Made by a program: the position numbers and the translations under genes
Source of the DNA: Cellulophaga fucicola
GTDB taxonomy: Bacteria > Bacteroidota > Bacteroidia > Flavobacteriales > Flavobacteriaceae
Direction: 5' to 3'
Assembly: GCF_900119145.1 (NCBI RefSeq)
Contig: NZ_FPIY01000001.1
Span: forward strand, 1,178,001-1,242,000
DNA: 64,000 bases
Part shown: positions 55,795-64,000 of the stretch, piece by piece
Numbering within the stretch: the first letter of the stretch is position 1
Layout of the letters: each line of letters begins with the position of its first letter
The notes under the pieces: generated by a model
Seen by the model: the letters and a program-made list of their open reading frames with translations, nothing else
Databases searched by the model: none
Told to the model about the DNA's origin: nothing

Positions 55795-56851
55795 TTTGTT
55801 TCATACTAACATCTTCATAATTACGCTTTACAAAATCTAAAGCTAAATCTAAAACTCTACCCATTTTTCGGCATTTTTTAAATTGCATATCTAAAGTTAA
55901 CTCATAAATCTGCTCGCGTAGCATTTTAATATTTTCTGGTGTAGAAATTGTATCTTTTTTACAAATAGCTCTTAGCTTTTTAATTCTATTACCAGAACTT
56001 TTAATTCGTTTTGCTACTATAGATCGTTCCTCTAATTTATATTGGTCTACAGAGCTTATTAAAAGTTTTTTACGAACCAATTCTACCATTTGAAAGTTTT
56101 CTTTAAAAAACTGAGGTCTATATACCTTTAATTTACCTTCAAAACATTGCTGATCAAAATCTATTGCTCTTATACGGTACACTACATGATCAAAATCATG
56201 CACAGGTACAATTACATAGTTATAAGATCTCATATCACCCAAAAGACGAATCATACAACGTTCATTAAACTTTACAAACTCTTTAGCTAGTTGTGCTTTT
56301 TCAGACTCTGTACATTTGGGTAACATATCCTTGATAAAAACATCTCCGGGAATACCAGCTATATGCTCCTCTATTAAAGTGTCTTTATACACTAAAAAGT
56401 TAAGGTTATAGGGAGATAACATATGCTCTAGCTCTAAGCCATAAATTCTAGATGCATCCGTCTTTTTTATATAGAAATACGTAAAGTTATCATTTAAAAT
56501 ATTACGTACTTTTATCCTAAAAGGCTTAGAGTTTCCAAAAGTGCAAAAATCTACAGCATCAATATTTAAGTACTGTATAATATTATCTCCACCATCAGAA
56601 AGTAAAATAGAATACACTTTTTTTAAGCTTAAATCTATCTCTACTCTATCATATTCAGAATAATAAACACGCACCCATAGTGTATCGTTATCGTCTGAGT
56701 CGTATACAACTACCGAGCCTGAAAAACGTAACAAATCTTCATAAAAAATAGGAATCTCCATTTTTCTATTATAATGTTCTAAATAAGCGTCTAATTGACT
56801 ACTTACTGGGTAAGCAGGTTTCTTTTTAGACATTAGTTTTTCCTCTGACAT
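55766..56851 (-). CDS. Uncharacterised protein with protein-kinase-like motifs
   Basis: 361 residues, no signal peptide or membrane span. I do not recognise a named family. The order of motifs looks kinase-like: beta-strand with Lys pair (YFYIKK, 129-130), a helix with Glu (GLELEHML, 138-145), a hinge-like EEHIAGIPGD, a catalytic-loop-like GDMRSYN with D206 and N211 in the D-xxxx-N spacing of HRDxxxxN, then AIDFDQ (230-234) resembling the DFG Asp. The stretch between N211 and D231 is longer than in typical kinases. The C-terminal ~100 residues are Lys/Arg-rich helices. An alternative start is Met 7. Function is inferred only. Confidence 0.55.
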   Translation of the reverse strand: MSEEKLMSKKKPAYPVSSQLDAYLEHYNRKMEIPIFYEDLLRFSGSVVVYDSDDNDTLWVRVYYSEYDRVEIDLSLKKVYSILLSDGGDNIIQYLNIDAVDFCTFGNSKPFRIKVRNILNDNFTYFYIKKTDASRIYGLELEHMLSPYNLNFLVYKDTLIEEHIAGIPGDVFIKDMLPKCTESEKAQLAKEFVKFNERCMIRLLGDMRSYNYVIVPVHDFDHVVYRIRAIDFDQQCFEGKLKVYRPQFFKENFQMVELVRKKLLISSVDQYKLEERSIVAKRIKSSGNRIKKLRAICKKDTISTPENIKMLREQIYELTLDMQFKKCRKMGRVLDLALDFVKRNYEDVSMKQIMENRIKID

Positions 56852-57021
56852 TAACTTCTAATTTTATTACAAAATAGTCAAATAGTTGAAATAAAAAAGA
56901 AAAATATTCTTTTATTAAATTCCATTATCACATATCACAACAGTATAAGAAGCCCTTACAACATTTATTAAGATACCAGAAAATCTATTTGTTATTTTGC
57001 AAATACAATAAAATATAAACA

Positions 57022-59475
57022 ATGCCTATACATCAAAAACATTTCAAATTAATCTTAGTTTTATTTGTCTGTTTTTTAAATTATTTTGGATATTCTCAAT
57101 TAAGCGATTTACACTATTTACCACCTTTAAAACAAGGAGGAAACAACCAAGCTGTTAGAGAACAGGCTGTATATTTATCTACTCCAGAAACTGCTGTTTT
57201 TACGGTAAACGTTTACCAAGGTACAATTACAACACCCATAGCCACTTTAACCCTTTCTAATGGCGCTCCTGCTACATACAACTTAACAAATGGAGATAAT
57301 GACATTACATTAGTTAAAAATGCAAATACAGGTATTGTATTAACTCAAAGTGGTTTACGTTTTGAATCTCCTGGAGGAGAAAAATTTTATGTAAACTATA
57401 GAGGTAGTTCTGGATCACAATCTACATCACTTACAAGTAAAGGTAGACAAGCAATGGGGCAAATTTTTAAATGGGGTGGTATTCCTAACCGTGGCACCCA
57501 CAACAGTTTAACAAACGCTCTAGGGATAATGGCTACTGAAGATAACACAGTAGTAAACTTATCTGGCTATGACCCAAACAGTGAGTTTAGACTAGGAAAT
57601 AATGCTGGTGGTATTACAAATGATACGTACCAAATAACTTTAAATAAAAATGAATCTTTTGTTTTTGAAGCTTACGTAAAACAAACTACAGCAAATATAG
57701 ATGGTTGGCTAGGAGCAACAATACAATCTACAAAAAACATTGTAATTAGTAATGGTGGTTTAAATATTGGAGTAAGAGTAGGAAATGCAAGCAGAGATGC
57801 TGCTATTGACCAACCAGTACCAGAAAATAAAATAGGAAAGGAATATGTTTTTATTCGTGGTAATGGTAATAATGAAACAGAAAAACCAATAATTATTGGC
57901 ACACAAAATAGTACTGCTATTTTTGTAAATGGTTCTACAACACCTATTGCTACTATAAACAACGGGGATTATTTTGAGATTCCAGAAAGCAATTATTCAA
58001 ATTCTGCATCTGGTGGCAATATGTTTGTTACAACGTCTAAAGATGCTTATGCTTACCAATCTTTAGCTGGTGGTAGTTCTATAGTTACTGTGGGCTTAAA
58101 TTTTGTTGCTCCTGTAAACTGCTTATTACCAGATAACCTAGATAACATTCCAGATATAAAAGATGCAGCTGGTATTACAATGAATGGAGGTGTTACTATT
58201 ATTGCCTCAACTTCTACTCCAGACTCAAATATTAGCGTAACAGATGGTAACGGAAATGTAACCTTACCTGCAGCATCAACTGTTACAGGCTCTCCTGACT
58301 GGAAAACATTTTATGTACCAAATTTAACAGGTAATGTATCTGTACAATCTACAGGACCTATTGCTGTTGGCTTTATAGGTTTTAATGGCGCTAGAGGTAT
58401 TGCTGGATATTTCTCTGGTTTTGATACTGTACCAGATGTAGATTTACAAGTCTCCGGTGGTGGTTGTTTACCAGGATCTATAATACAAGTAAAAGATCCT
58501 AATTTTGATGCCTACCAATGGTACCAAAATGGTACAATTGTACCTGGGGCAATATTCTCTAGTTACACTCCTAATGAAGCTGGTGATTATTTTGTTCGAG
58601 TTACAAAAGGTGGCTGTACATACGATTCTCAACCAATTGCAGCTTATTATTGTTTGCCAGATATTGTTGTTAAAAAAACAGCCGATCTAAATTCTGTTTT
58701 AGAAGGTGATATTGTTAAATTTAAAATTACAGTAGAAAGTCTTGGTGTTAATAATGTTACCAATCTTAAAATTAGAGACGTTTTACCTGCTGGTTTAACA
58801 TTGTTATCTGCTAGTCCAACAGTAGGTAGTTGGTCTGCACCGCAATGGACAATAGGTACCCTTAGTCAAGGAGAACTAGTTTCTATTATATTAGAGGTGC
58901 AAGTAGATGAACTACCCTTTAATTCTACTATAACATCTTATACCAACACAGTAACTAATACTCAAAACCAAGTAGATAGCAATACAACACCAGATGATAT
59001 GTCTGAAACACTAACTGTTGCTAATAATGAAATTATAATATCTAAAATTGCTTTAGCTGCACCAGATGGATCTTATGACAGTTTAAATGAAGAAATTAGA
59101 TATTTACTAGTGGTAACAAATAATGGTCCAAATACACTAACAAATGTAACTATTACAGATCCCATAGCAGATGCTGGTAGCATTAGTCCGACTTCTGTAG
59201 CAACACTAGCCCCTTCTAGATCAGCAAAATTTACATTAACACATAGCATAAATAATACCGATTTAAGTGCTTTATTAGTTACAAATACCGCAACAGCACA
59301 AGGAGAATTACCAAATGGGTTTAGTATATCTGATACTTCTGATGATCCAAATGAAAATGCTAATGTAGATAACAATGACGATGGGGAACCAGACGACCCT
59401 ACTATTGTAATTTTAGGAAGACCTAAAACAGTTATTACGAACAGAAAAATAACGCATAGGGTAAAACTTAACTAA
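57022..59475 (+). CDS. Large secreted protein with IgGFc-binding-like N-terminus and two DUF11-like domains
   Basis: 817 residues. Signal peptide to about residue 26. The N-terminal ~460 residues (SDLHYLPPLKQGG, ALGIMATEDNTVVNLSGYDP, VTTSKDAYAYQSLAG) resemble the IgGFc-binding-protein N-terminal fold seen in many Bacteroidota surface proteins. A CLPG/YQWYQNG PKD/Ig-like domain (~470-535) follows, then two DUF11-like beta-sandwich repeats (about 545-660 and 670-775). The C-terminus is a short basic tail (RPKTVITNRKITHRVKLN) and not the usual type A or B T9SS sorting domain. It is presumably a cell-envelope or adhesin-like protein. Confidence 0.8.
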   Translation: MPIHQKHFKLILVLFVCFLNYFGYSQLSDLHYLPPLKQGGNNQAVREQAVYLSTPETAVFTVNVYQGTITTPIATLTLSNGAPATYNLTNGDNDITLVKNANTGIVLTQSGLRFESPGGEKFYVNYRGSSGSQSTSLTSKGRQAMGQIFKWGGIPNRGTHNSLTNALGIMATEDNTVVNLSGYDPNSEFRLGNNAGGITNDTYQITLNKNESFVFEAYVKQTTANIDGWLGATIQSTKNIVISNGGLNIGVRVGNASRDAAIDQPVPENKIGKEYVFIRGNGNNETEKPIIIGTQNSTAIFVNGSTTPIATINNGDYFEIPESNYSNSASGGNMFVTTSKDAYAYQSLAGGSSIVTVGLNFVAPVNCLLPDNLDNIPDIKDAAGITMNGGVTIIASTSTPDSNISVTDGNGNVTLPAASTVTGSPDWKTFYVPNLTGNVSVQSTGPIAVGFIGFNGARGIAGYFSGFDTVPDVDLQVSGGGCLPGSIIQVKDPNFDAYQWYQNGTIVPGAIFSSYTPNEAGDYFVRVTKGGCTYDSQPIAAYYCLPDIVVKKTADLNSVLEGDIVKFKITVESLGVNNVTNLKIRDVLPAGLTLLSASPTVGSWSAPQWTIGTLSQGELVSIILEVQVDELPFNSTITSYTNTVTNTQNQVDSNTTPDDMSETLTVANNEIIISKIALAAPDGSYDSLNEEIRYLLVVTNNGPNTLTNVTITDPIADAGSISPTSVATLAPSRSAKFTLTHSINNTDLSALLVTNTATAQGELPNGFSISDTSDDPNENANVDNNDDGEPDDPTIVILGRPKTVITNRKITHRVKLN

Positions 59476-59518
59476 AAACCTTTGTATCATCTAAATTTTA
59501 AAACATTTTGTAAGATTT

Positions 59519-59547
59519 TGTAACAAATTCTTGAACCGCTCGTCTTA
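59519..59547 (+). promoter_or_regulatory. ECF-sigma type promoter for the ABC transporter operon
   Basis: TGTAAC (59519-59524), a 16-nt spacer and CGTCTTA (59541-59547) match the AAC ... CGTC architecture of ECF-sigma promoters. A TTGTAA copy also lies a few bases further upstream. The ABC gene start is about 30 nt downstream. Which sigma factor reads it is unknown. Confidence 0.6.
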
Positions 59548-59577
59548 TGACCATAACAATCATAAAACCAACGACCC

Positions 59578-60480
59578 TTGGAAAAAATACTTACAGTTAA
59601 AAATCTTACTAAAAAATTTGGCTACTTAACCGCAGTAAAAAACCTGTCCTTTACCATAGAAAAAGGGAATGTATATGGTATTTTAGGCCCAAACGGAAGT
59701 GGTAAATCTACAACTCTTGGTATTGTACTAAATGTAGTAAATAAAACTTCTGGAGATTTTAGTTGGTTTGATGGAAGCATAAATACACACCAAGCCTTAA
59801 AAAAGGTTGGTGCAATTATAGAAAGACCTAACTTTTACCCTTATATGACTGCGGTTCAAAACCTGAAGTTAGTTTGTAAAATTAAAGAAGTTAGCGAGGA
59901 TAAGATTGAAGAAAAACTTGCTTTGGTTGGTTTATTAGATCGCAAAAACAGTAAATTTAAAACCTATTCATTAGGTATGAAACAGCGTTTAGCTATTGCT
60001 TCTGCTCTACTTAACGATCCTGAAATACTTATTTTAGATGAGCCTACTAACGGTTTAGATCCTCAAGGAATTCATCAAATTAGAGAAATTATAAAAATAA
60101 TTGCAGCACAAGGAACTACTATTCTATTAGCTTCTCATTTGTTAGATGAAGTAGAAAAAGTATGTAGTCACGTTGTAATTTTAAGAAAAGGAGAAAAATT
60201 ATATTCTGGCCGTGTTGATGAAATGATTGCTAGCTATGGCTTTTTTGAATTAAAAGCTGAAGATAATGAAGCGCTTTTATCATTTTTAAAACTAAATCCA
60301 AATTTTAGTTCTTTGGAAGAAGAAAATGGCATAATCACAGCTAATCTAAAGACTGAATTAAGTGCTACTGAATTAAATAAAGAACTATTTAATAGTGGTA
60401 TAATTTTATCGCATTTAGTAAAACGTAAAGAAAGCTTAGAAGAGCAATTCTTAGAACTTACTAAAAACGAATCTAACTAA
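59578..60480 (+). CDS. ABC transporter ATP-binding protein
   Basis: 300 residues from a TTG start, giving MEKILTVKNLTKKFG, the normal beginning of this subfamily; no closer ATG exists. It has Walker A GPNGSGKST (37-45), the signature YSLGMKQRLAIASALL, Walker B ILILDEPTNGLDPQG, and the H-loop His in ASHLLDEV. The C-terminal ~75 residues form an added domain typical of ABC-2 exporters of the drug/bacteriocin-immunity (NatA/BcrA) type. It pairs with the permease 27 nt downstream. Confidence 0.93.
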   Translation: MEKILTVKNLTKKFGYLTAVKNLSFTIEKGNVYGILGPNGSGKSTTLGIVLNVVNKTSGDFSWFDGSINTHQALKKVGAIIERPNFYPYMTAVQNLKLVCKIKEVSEDKIEEKLALVGLLDRKNSKFKTYSLGMKQRLAIASALLNDPEILILDEPTNGLDPQGIHQIREIIKIIAAQGTTILLASHLLDEVEKVCSHVVILRKGEKLYSGRVDEMIASYGFFELKAEDNEALLSFLKLNPNFSSLEEENGIITANLKTELSATELNKELFNSGIILSHLVKRKESLEEQFLELTKNESN

Positions 60481-60507
60481 TCAAATCAACCAAAAAACTA
60501 TAAAATT

Positions 60508-61341
60508 ATGTTACGCTTACTACAAATAGAATTTATAAAATTATGGAACAATAGGGCAAGTAAAGTATTAATACTTTCTTACTTTATTTTAATGGTTCTT
60601 ATTGCCGGAATATCTATGATAAAAGTAGACTTTGGACCTTTAAAGTTTCATATTGCAGATGTAGGTATTTTTAATTTTCCTTACATATGGCATTTTAATA
60701 CCTTTATGGCTGCTTTTTTAAAGCTATTCTTAGCCATAGTTATTGTATCTATGATTGCTAATGAATATAGTAACAAAACAATAAAACAAAACCTAATAGA
60801 CGGCTTATCTAAAAAGGAATTGATACTTTCTAAATTTTTAACAATTGGGGTATTTTCTTTAGCTTCTACTGTCTTTATATTTCTAATATCTTTAATACTT
60901 GGCTTAATCTACTCGGACTTTAATGAAGTTTCTATTATTTTTTCTGACTTAGAATACCTCCTAGCCTATTTTGTAAAACTAATTGGTTTTTTCTCTTTTT
61001 GCTTCTTTGTCGGGGTACTAGTAAAACGATCGGCTTTTGCTTTAGGATTTTTATTTATCTGGTTTATTGGAGCGGAAATTATCCCTTACACATACTTAGC
61101 ATCAAAATACTCTAAAGAAGTTGCAGATTCAGTTTCTAGGTTTTTTCCTTTTGGATCTATGTGGAGTACAATAACAGAACCTTTTAGCAGATTAAATGTT
61201 ATAAAATCTGCTGCACAGCAAGTTGGTGAGGATATCTCTAGAGATTATAGTGTGCAACCTTTACAATTACTAATTGTATTATGTTGGACCACTATTTTTA
61301 TATATTTATCATATGTGTTGTTAAAAAAGCGAGATTTATAA
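60508..61341 (+). CDS. ABC-2 type transporter permease
   Basis: 277 residues with six membrane helices in the ABC-2 pattern: a large gap after the first, and a cluster of four between about 100 and 200. Recognisable features are LIEFIKLWNNRASKV, ANEYSNKTIKQNLIDGLSKKELILSKF and a final helix near 255-272. It forms the pore of an exporter with the upstream ATPase. Substrate unknown; antimicrobial peptide or lipid-related stress export is possible given the promoter type, but this is inference. Confidence 0.88.
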   Translation: MLRLLQIEFIKLWNNRASKVLILSYFILMVLIAGISMIKVDFGPLKFHIADVGIFNFPYIWHFNTFMAAFLKLFLAIVIVSMIANEYSNKTIKQNLIDGLSKKELILSKFLTIGVFSLASTVFIFLISLILGLIYSDFNEVSIIFSDLEYLLAYFVKLIGFFSFCFFVGVLVKRSAFALGFLFIWFIGAEIIPYTYLASKYSKEVADSVSRFFPFGSMWSTITEPFSRLNVIKSAAQQVGEDISRDYSVQPLQLLIVLCWTTIFIYLSYVLLKKRDL

Positions 61342-61371
61342 GTATATTGAAGCGTTATAGAGAACGCTTAT

Positions 61372-64000
61372 ATGAAACCAACCGTAAAATTACTCGCATT
61401 AGCTTTGCTTTTGCCTATGCTATCTATTGCGCAAAGTCAAGCTTCAAATTGGTACTTTGGAGATGGTGCAGGTATACGTTTTAACGATAATGGTAGTGTT
61501 ACCGCTCTTACAGACGGAAAACTAAACACTAAAGAGGGCTGTGCTACAATATCTGACGATGATGGTAATTTGTTATTTTACACAGACGGCATACGTGTTT
61601 ATACAAAAGACCATGTTATTATGCAGAATGGTAACGGGTTATATGGTGATCCTTCTAGTTCTCAATCGGCTTTAATTGTTCCAAACCAAAAAGACACAAA
61701 TATTTTTTACATTTTTACAGTAGATACAAGTGTTTTTGAAGCAGATCCAGATTACGGTTTAAATTACTCCACCGTAGATATGTCTTTAGATGGCGGCAAA
61801 GGAGCAGTAACCATTAAAAATACTAAGCTTTTAGATTATTGCTCAGAAAAAATTACTGCAGTATTAAAAGATTGTTTTGATAAATCTGTTTGGGTAATCA
61901 CATACGCTAATGAAAATGGTAGCGAAGGTGTTTTTAATACTTTTCACGCTTTTGAGGTTAATGATAGTGGTGTTGTAACTACATCTGTAAAATCTAAAGT
62001 AAATAGTTTTGTTTCTGATAAAAGAGGGTATTTAAAATTATCTGCAGATGGTAGCAAAATGGCCTCTGCTAATGTTAGTGAAGGTTTATTTTTATATGAT
62101 TTTGATGCTGATACTGGTACACTTACAAATGAGCAGCGAATAAACATTAGCGCTACTAATAAAAATCCTTACGGATTAGAATTCTCTCCTAACAATGAGC
62201 TTCTTTACGTACACACTTATAATGCGCAACAAGGTTTAGCTGTAGAGTCTTCTAATTTATTGCAGTACAATTTAACTGCTGCAAATATATCTGCTAGTGA
62301 AGTTGTCTTAGACGAACAAAATATTTTTAGAGGTGCATTACAACTTGGTGAAAATGGTAAAATATATAGATCTGTAGCTAACTCTTATGATCAAGGCACA
62401 AGTTATTTAGGGGTTATTAATAATCCTAACCAAGTTGGTACAGCTGCTGGTTACCAGCATAACGCTATTAGCTTACAAGGCAAATTAGCTACCCAGGGAT
62501 TACCTCCTTTTATTCAGTCTTTTTTTGCTAAAGAAGATTTAGTAAAAAACACAGATGGCAGCACAAGTGCATCATTAACTATTTGCGAGACCGAAGAACT
62601 TACTTTAGAAGTAGATGCTATTCCGGGAGCAACATACACTTGGTCTCTTAACGGATCTGTTTTAATTGGAGCTAACAGTAATACTTATACAGTTGCCACA
62701 ACAACTATGACAGATGCCGGAAAATACACTTTAGAAGTAACTCCTGCAGATCCGTCTGAATGCCCTATTATTGGTGAGGCTCAAATTAATATAAATCCAT
62801 TACCTGTAATTAACAACGCAACATTAACTCAGTGCGATTTAGATGCCTCATCCACAGATGGTTTTGCTATTTTTAATCTTGAACAAGCTAGTTTTGATAT
62901 TTCTAACGGTATAGCAGAGAATACGGTTAGTTTTTATGCCAACCAAGCAGACAGAGATTCTAATATACCTATTACAACCCCTATTGGTTTTACTAATACA
63001 ACTGCTACAAACCAAACTATATACACTAGTGTTACCAATAAAAACGGGTGTATAGTCTATGCTGAACTGGCTTTAGAGGTGCAACCTACCACGAGTAGCC
63101 TACCAAAAGCATTACCATATTACGCTTGTGATATGGATTCTTATGATGCTGAGCAAACCGGAATGTTTGACTTAGAGTCTATAAAAACAATAGATTATCC
63201 TGGTCTAGAGGTTAGTTTTTATGTTTCTATAGAAGATGCCGCTTTAGAATTAAATCCTATCTCTGACGAAAATTATATTTCTACAACTGCTACTCTATTC
63301 GCTAGATTAGAAGCAAGCAACCAATGTCAAGGCGTAGAAGAAGTTAACTTAATTGTACAACCAACTCCTGTAGTTGTTATTGAGGATGAATATTATTTTT
63401 GCACAGACAATCCTATTTTAGAACTTACAGCAGAACTTGGTTTTGATACGTACAAATGGTTTAAAATTGAAGACAATGGTACAGAAACTTCTATATCTAG
63501 TTCGGTTAATACAACTATTACCAATGTTGGAAACTACAGATTAGAACTTGGCTACAGTTACAATAGTGGTGCGCAAATCTGTACTAACAGTAAAGAATTT
63601 AAAGTTACACCATCTAATATTGCTGTAATAACTAATGTTGAAGTAAAAGATATAAGAAAAAACAACTCTATTACAATTTTAGTTAGCGGAGATGGTGATT
63701 ATGAATATGCTATTACAGACCCGTTTGGACCATACCAAGACAGCAATAATTTCAATAACGTACCTGCCGGAATTTTAGAGGTTTTTGTTAGAGATAAAAA
63801 TGGCTGTGGTACTACAGAACCTTATGACGTTTCTGTTATTGGTTATCCTAAACTATTTACACCTAATGGTGATGCAATTAACGAAACCTGGCAAATTAGC
63901 GGTATTAGCAATACATTTTTAGCTAAAAGCGATATTTATATTTTTGATAGGTATGGAGTTCTTGTTGCTAAAATAGATCCTAGTTCTGCTGGCTGGAACG
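61372..64000 (+). CDS. Type IX-secreted type B (gliding-associated CHU_C-like) surface protein, 5' part
   Basis: The frame is open from ATG 61372 to the window end (876 codons) with no stop. A signal peptide (about 1-21, ending SIAQS) leads to a beta-propeller-like region (~22-385; SNWYFGDGAGIRF, ISDDDGNLLFYTDG, LIVPNQKDTNIFYIFTVDT). It is followed by Ig/PKD-like domains (~400-820; for example ATYTWSLNGSVLIG). Near the end GYPKLFTPNGDAINETWQI and IYIFDRYGVLVAKI mark the start of the type B T9SS sorting domain. The domain is cut, with some tens of residues missing. The gene is 30 nt after the permease. Confidence 0.9.
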   Translation, partial: MKPTVKLLALALLLPMLSIAQSQASNWYFGDGAGIRFNDNGSVTALTDGKLNTKEGCATISDDDGNLLFYTDGIRVYTKDHVIMQNGNGLYGDPSSSQSALIVPNQKDTNIFYIFTVDTSVFEADPDYGLNYSTVDMSLDGGKGAVTIKNTKLLDYCSEKITAVLKDCFDKSVWVITYANENGSEGVFNTFHAFEVNDSGVVTTSVKSKVNSFVSDKRGYLKLSADGSKMASANVSEGLFLYDFDADTGTLTNEQRINISATNKNPYGLEFSPNNELLYVHTYNAQQGLAVESSNLLQYNLTAANISASEVVLDEQNIFRGALQLGENGKIYRSVANSYDQGTSYLGVINNPNQVGTAAGYQHNAISLQGKLATQGLPPFIQSFFAKEDLVKNTDGSTSASLTICETEELTLEVDAIPGATYTWSLNGSVLIGANSNTYTVATTTMTDAGKYTLEVTPADPSECPIIGEAQININPLPVINNATLTQCDLDASSTDGFAIFNLEQASFDISNGIAENTVSFYANQADRDSNIPITTPIGFTNTTATNQTIYTSVTNKNGCIVYAELALEVQPTTSSLPKALPYYACDMDSYDAEQTGMFDLESIKTIDYPGLEVSFYVSIEDAALELNPISDENYISTTATLFARLEASNQCQGVEEVNLIVQPTPVVVIEDEYYFCTDNPILELTAELGFDTYKWFKIEDNGTETSISSSVNTTITNVGNYRLELGYSYNSGAQICTNSKEFKVTPSNIAVITNVEVKDIRKNNSITILVSGDGDYEYAITDPFGPYQDSNNFNNVPAGILEVFVRDKNGCGTTEPYDVSVIGYPKLFTPNGDAINETWQISGISNTFLAKSDIYIFDRYGVLVAKIDPSSAGWN

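Noticed and set aside
1-64000. tRNA, rRNA, CRISPR arrays, prophage or integrative elements
   Set aside because: Reading the intergenic gaps showed no cloverleaf-like sequences, regular spacer repeats, integrases or phage genes; all gaps are under 300 bases.

Overview
The window is AT-rich, gene-dense DNA from a member of the Bacteroidota, almost certainly a (probably marine) Flavobacteriaceae species. The reasons are the gliding-motility lipoprotein GldI, a type B (CHU_C-like) type IX secretion sorting domain, a SusC/SusD pair under FecI/FecR control, DUF6122, DUF3810 and DUF6503 proteins, general lack of Shine-Dalgarno sites, and repeated Bacteroidota-type promoters (TTG ... TAnnTTTG). I see no rRNA, tRNA, CRISPR array, insertion sequence or prophage, so this is mostly core chromosome. 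No gene-free stretch exceeds 300 bases.

Layout. 1-5.4 kb: end of a WbqC-like gene and DUF6122 (+), facing a tightly coupled minus-strand operon of a small membrane protein, mutL, two rhomboid proteases and an EEP-family hydrolase. 5.4-9.3 kb: ribH and a TPR membrane protein (-), recF, a lipoprotein and a DUF721/DciA-like gene (+), ndk (-). 9.4-16.1 kb: a PhoD-like phosphatase, the nrnA-gldI-PPIase cluster, a GH5 cellulase lipoprotein, pepD. 16.2-30.6 kb: DUF3810 protein, two amidohydrolase-like secreted proteins, DUF6503 lipoprotein, TrmH-type methyltransferase, Ste24-like protease, rel/spoT, a Fur-family regulator, purA, an OstA-like protein. 30.6-43.4 kb: class III aminotransferase, TPR protein, tandem DUF368 (PopT-like) carriers overlapping aroE, thrC, an atypical SDR, gcvT, glutaminase, an RmlD-like reductase, pterin carbinolamine dehydratase, an SBF-type transporter, exonuclease III.

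43.4-52.9 kb is the clearest accessory module: a divergent FecI sigma / FecR anti-sigma pair, then SusC (with STN signalling domain), SusD and two TlpA-type thiol-disulfide lipoproteins in one minus-strand operon. The layout predicts uptake of an unknown substrate coupled to cell-surface signalling and periplasmic redox chemistry.

52.9-64 kb: heme A synthase, a pRiA4b ORF-3-like protein, a 37-kDa nucleoid-associated protein, an uncharacterised protein in which I see protein-kinase-like motifs (55766-56851), a large secreted IgGFc-binding-like/DUF11 protein, an ABC transporter operon preceded by an ECF-type promoter (TGTAAC-N16-CGTCTTA), and a large type B T9SS cargo protein cut by the window end.

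I found no single new defence or mobile system. The most novel leads are the kinase-like protein, the ECF-type promoter before the ABC operon, the degenerate amidohydrolase pair, and leaderless-type promoters. All functions come from reading sequence motifs; no database search was run.
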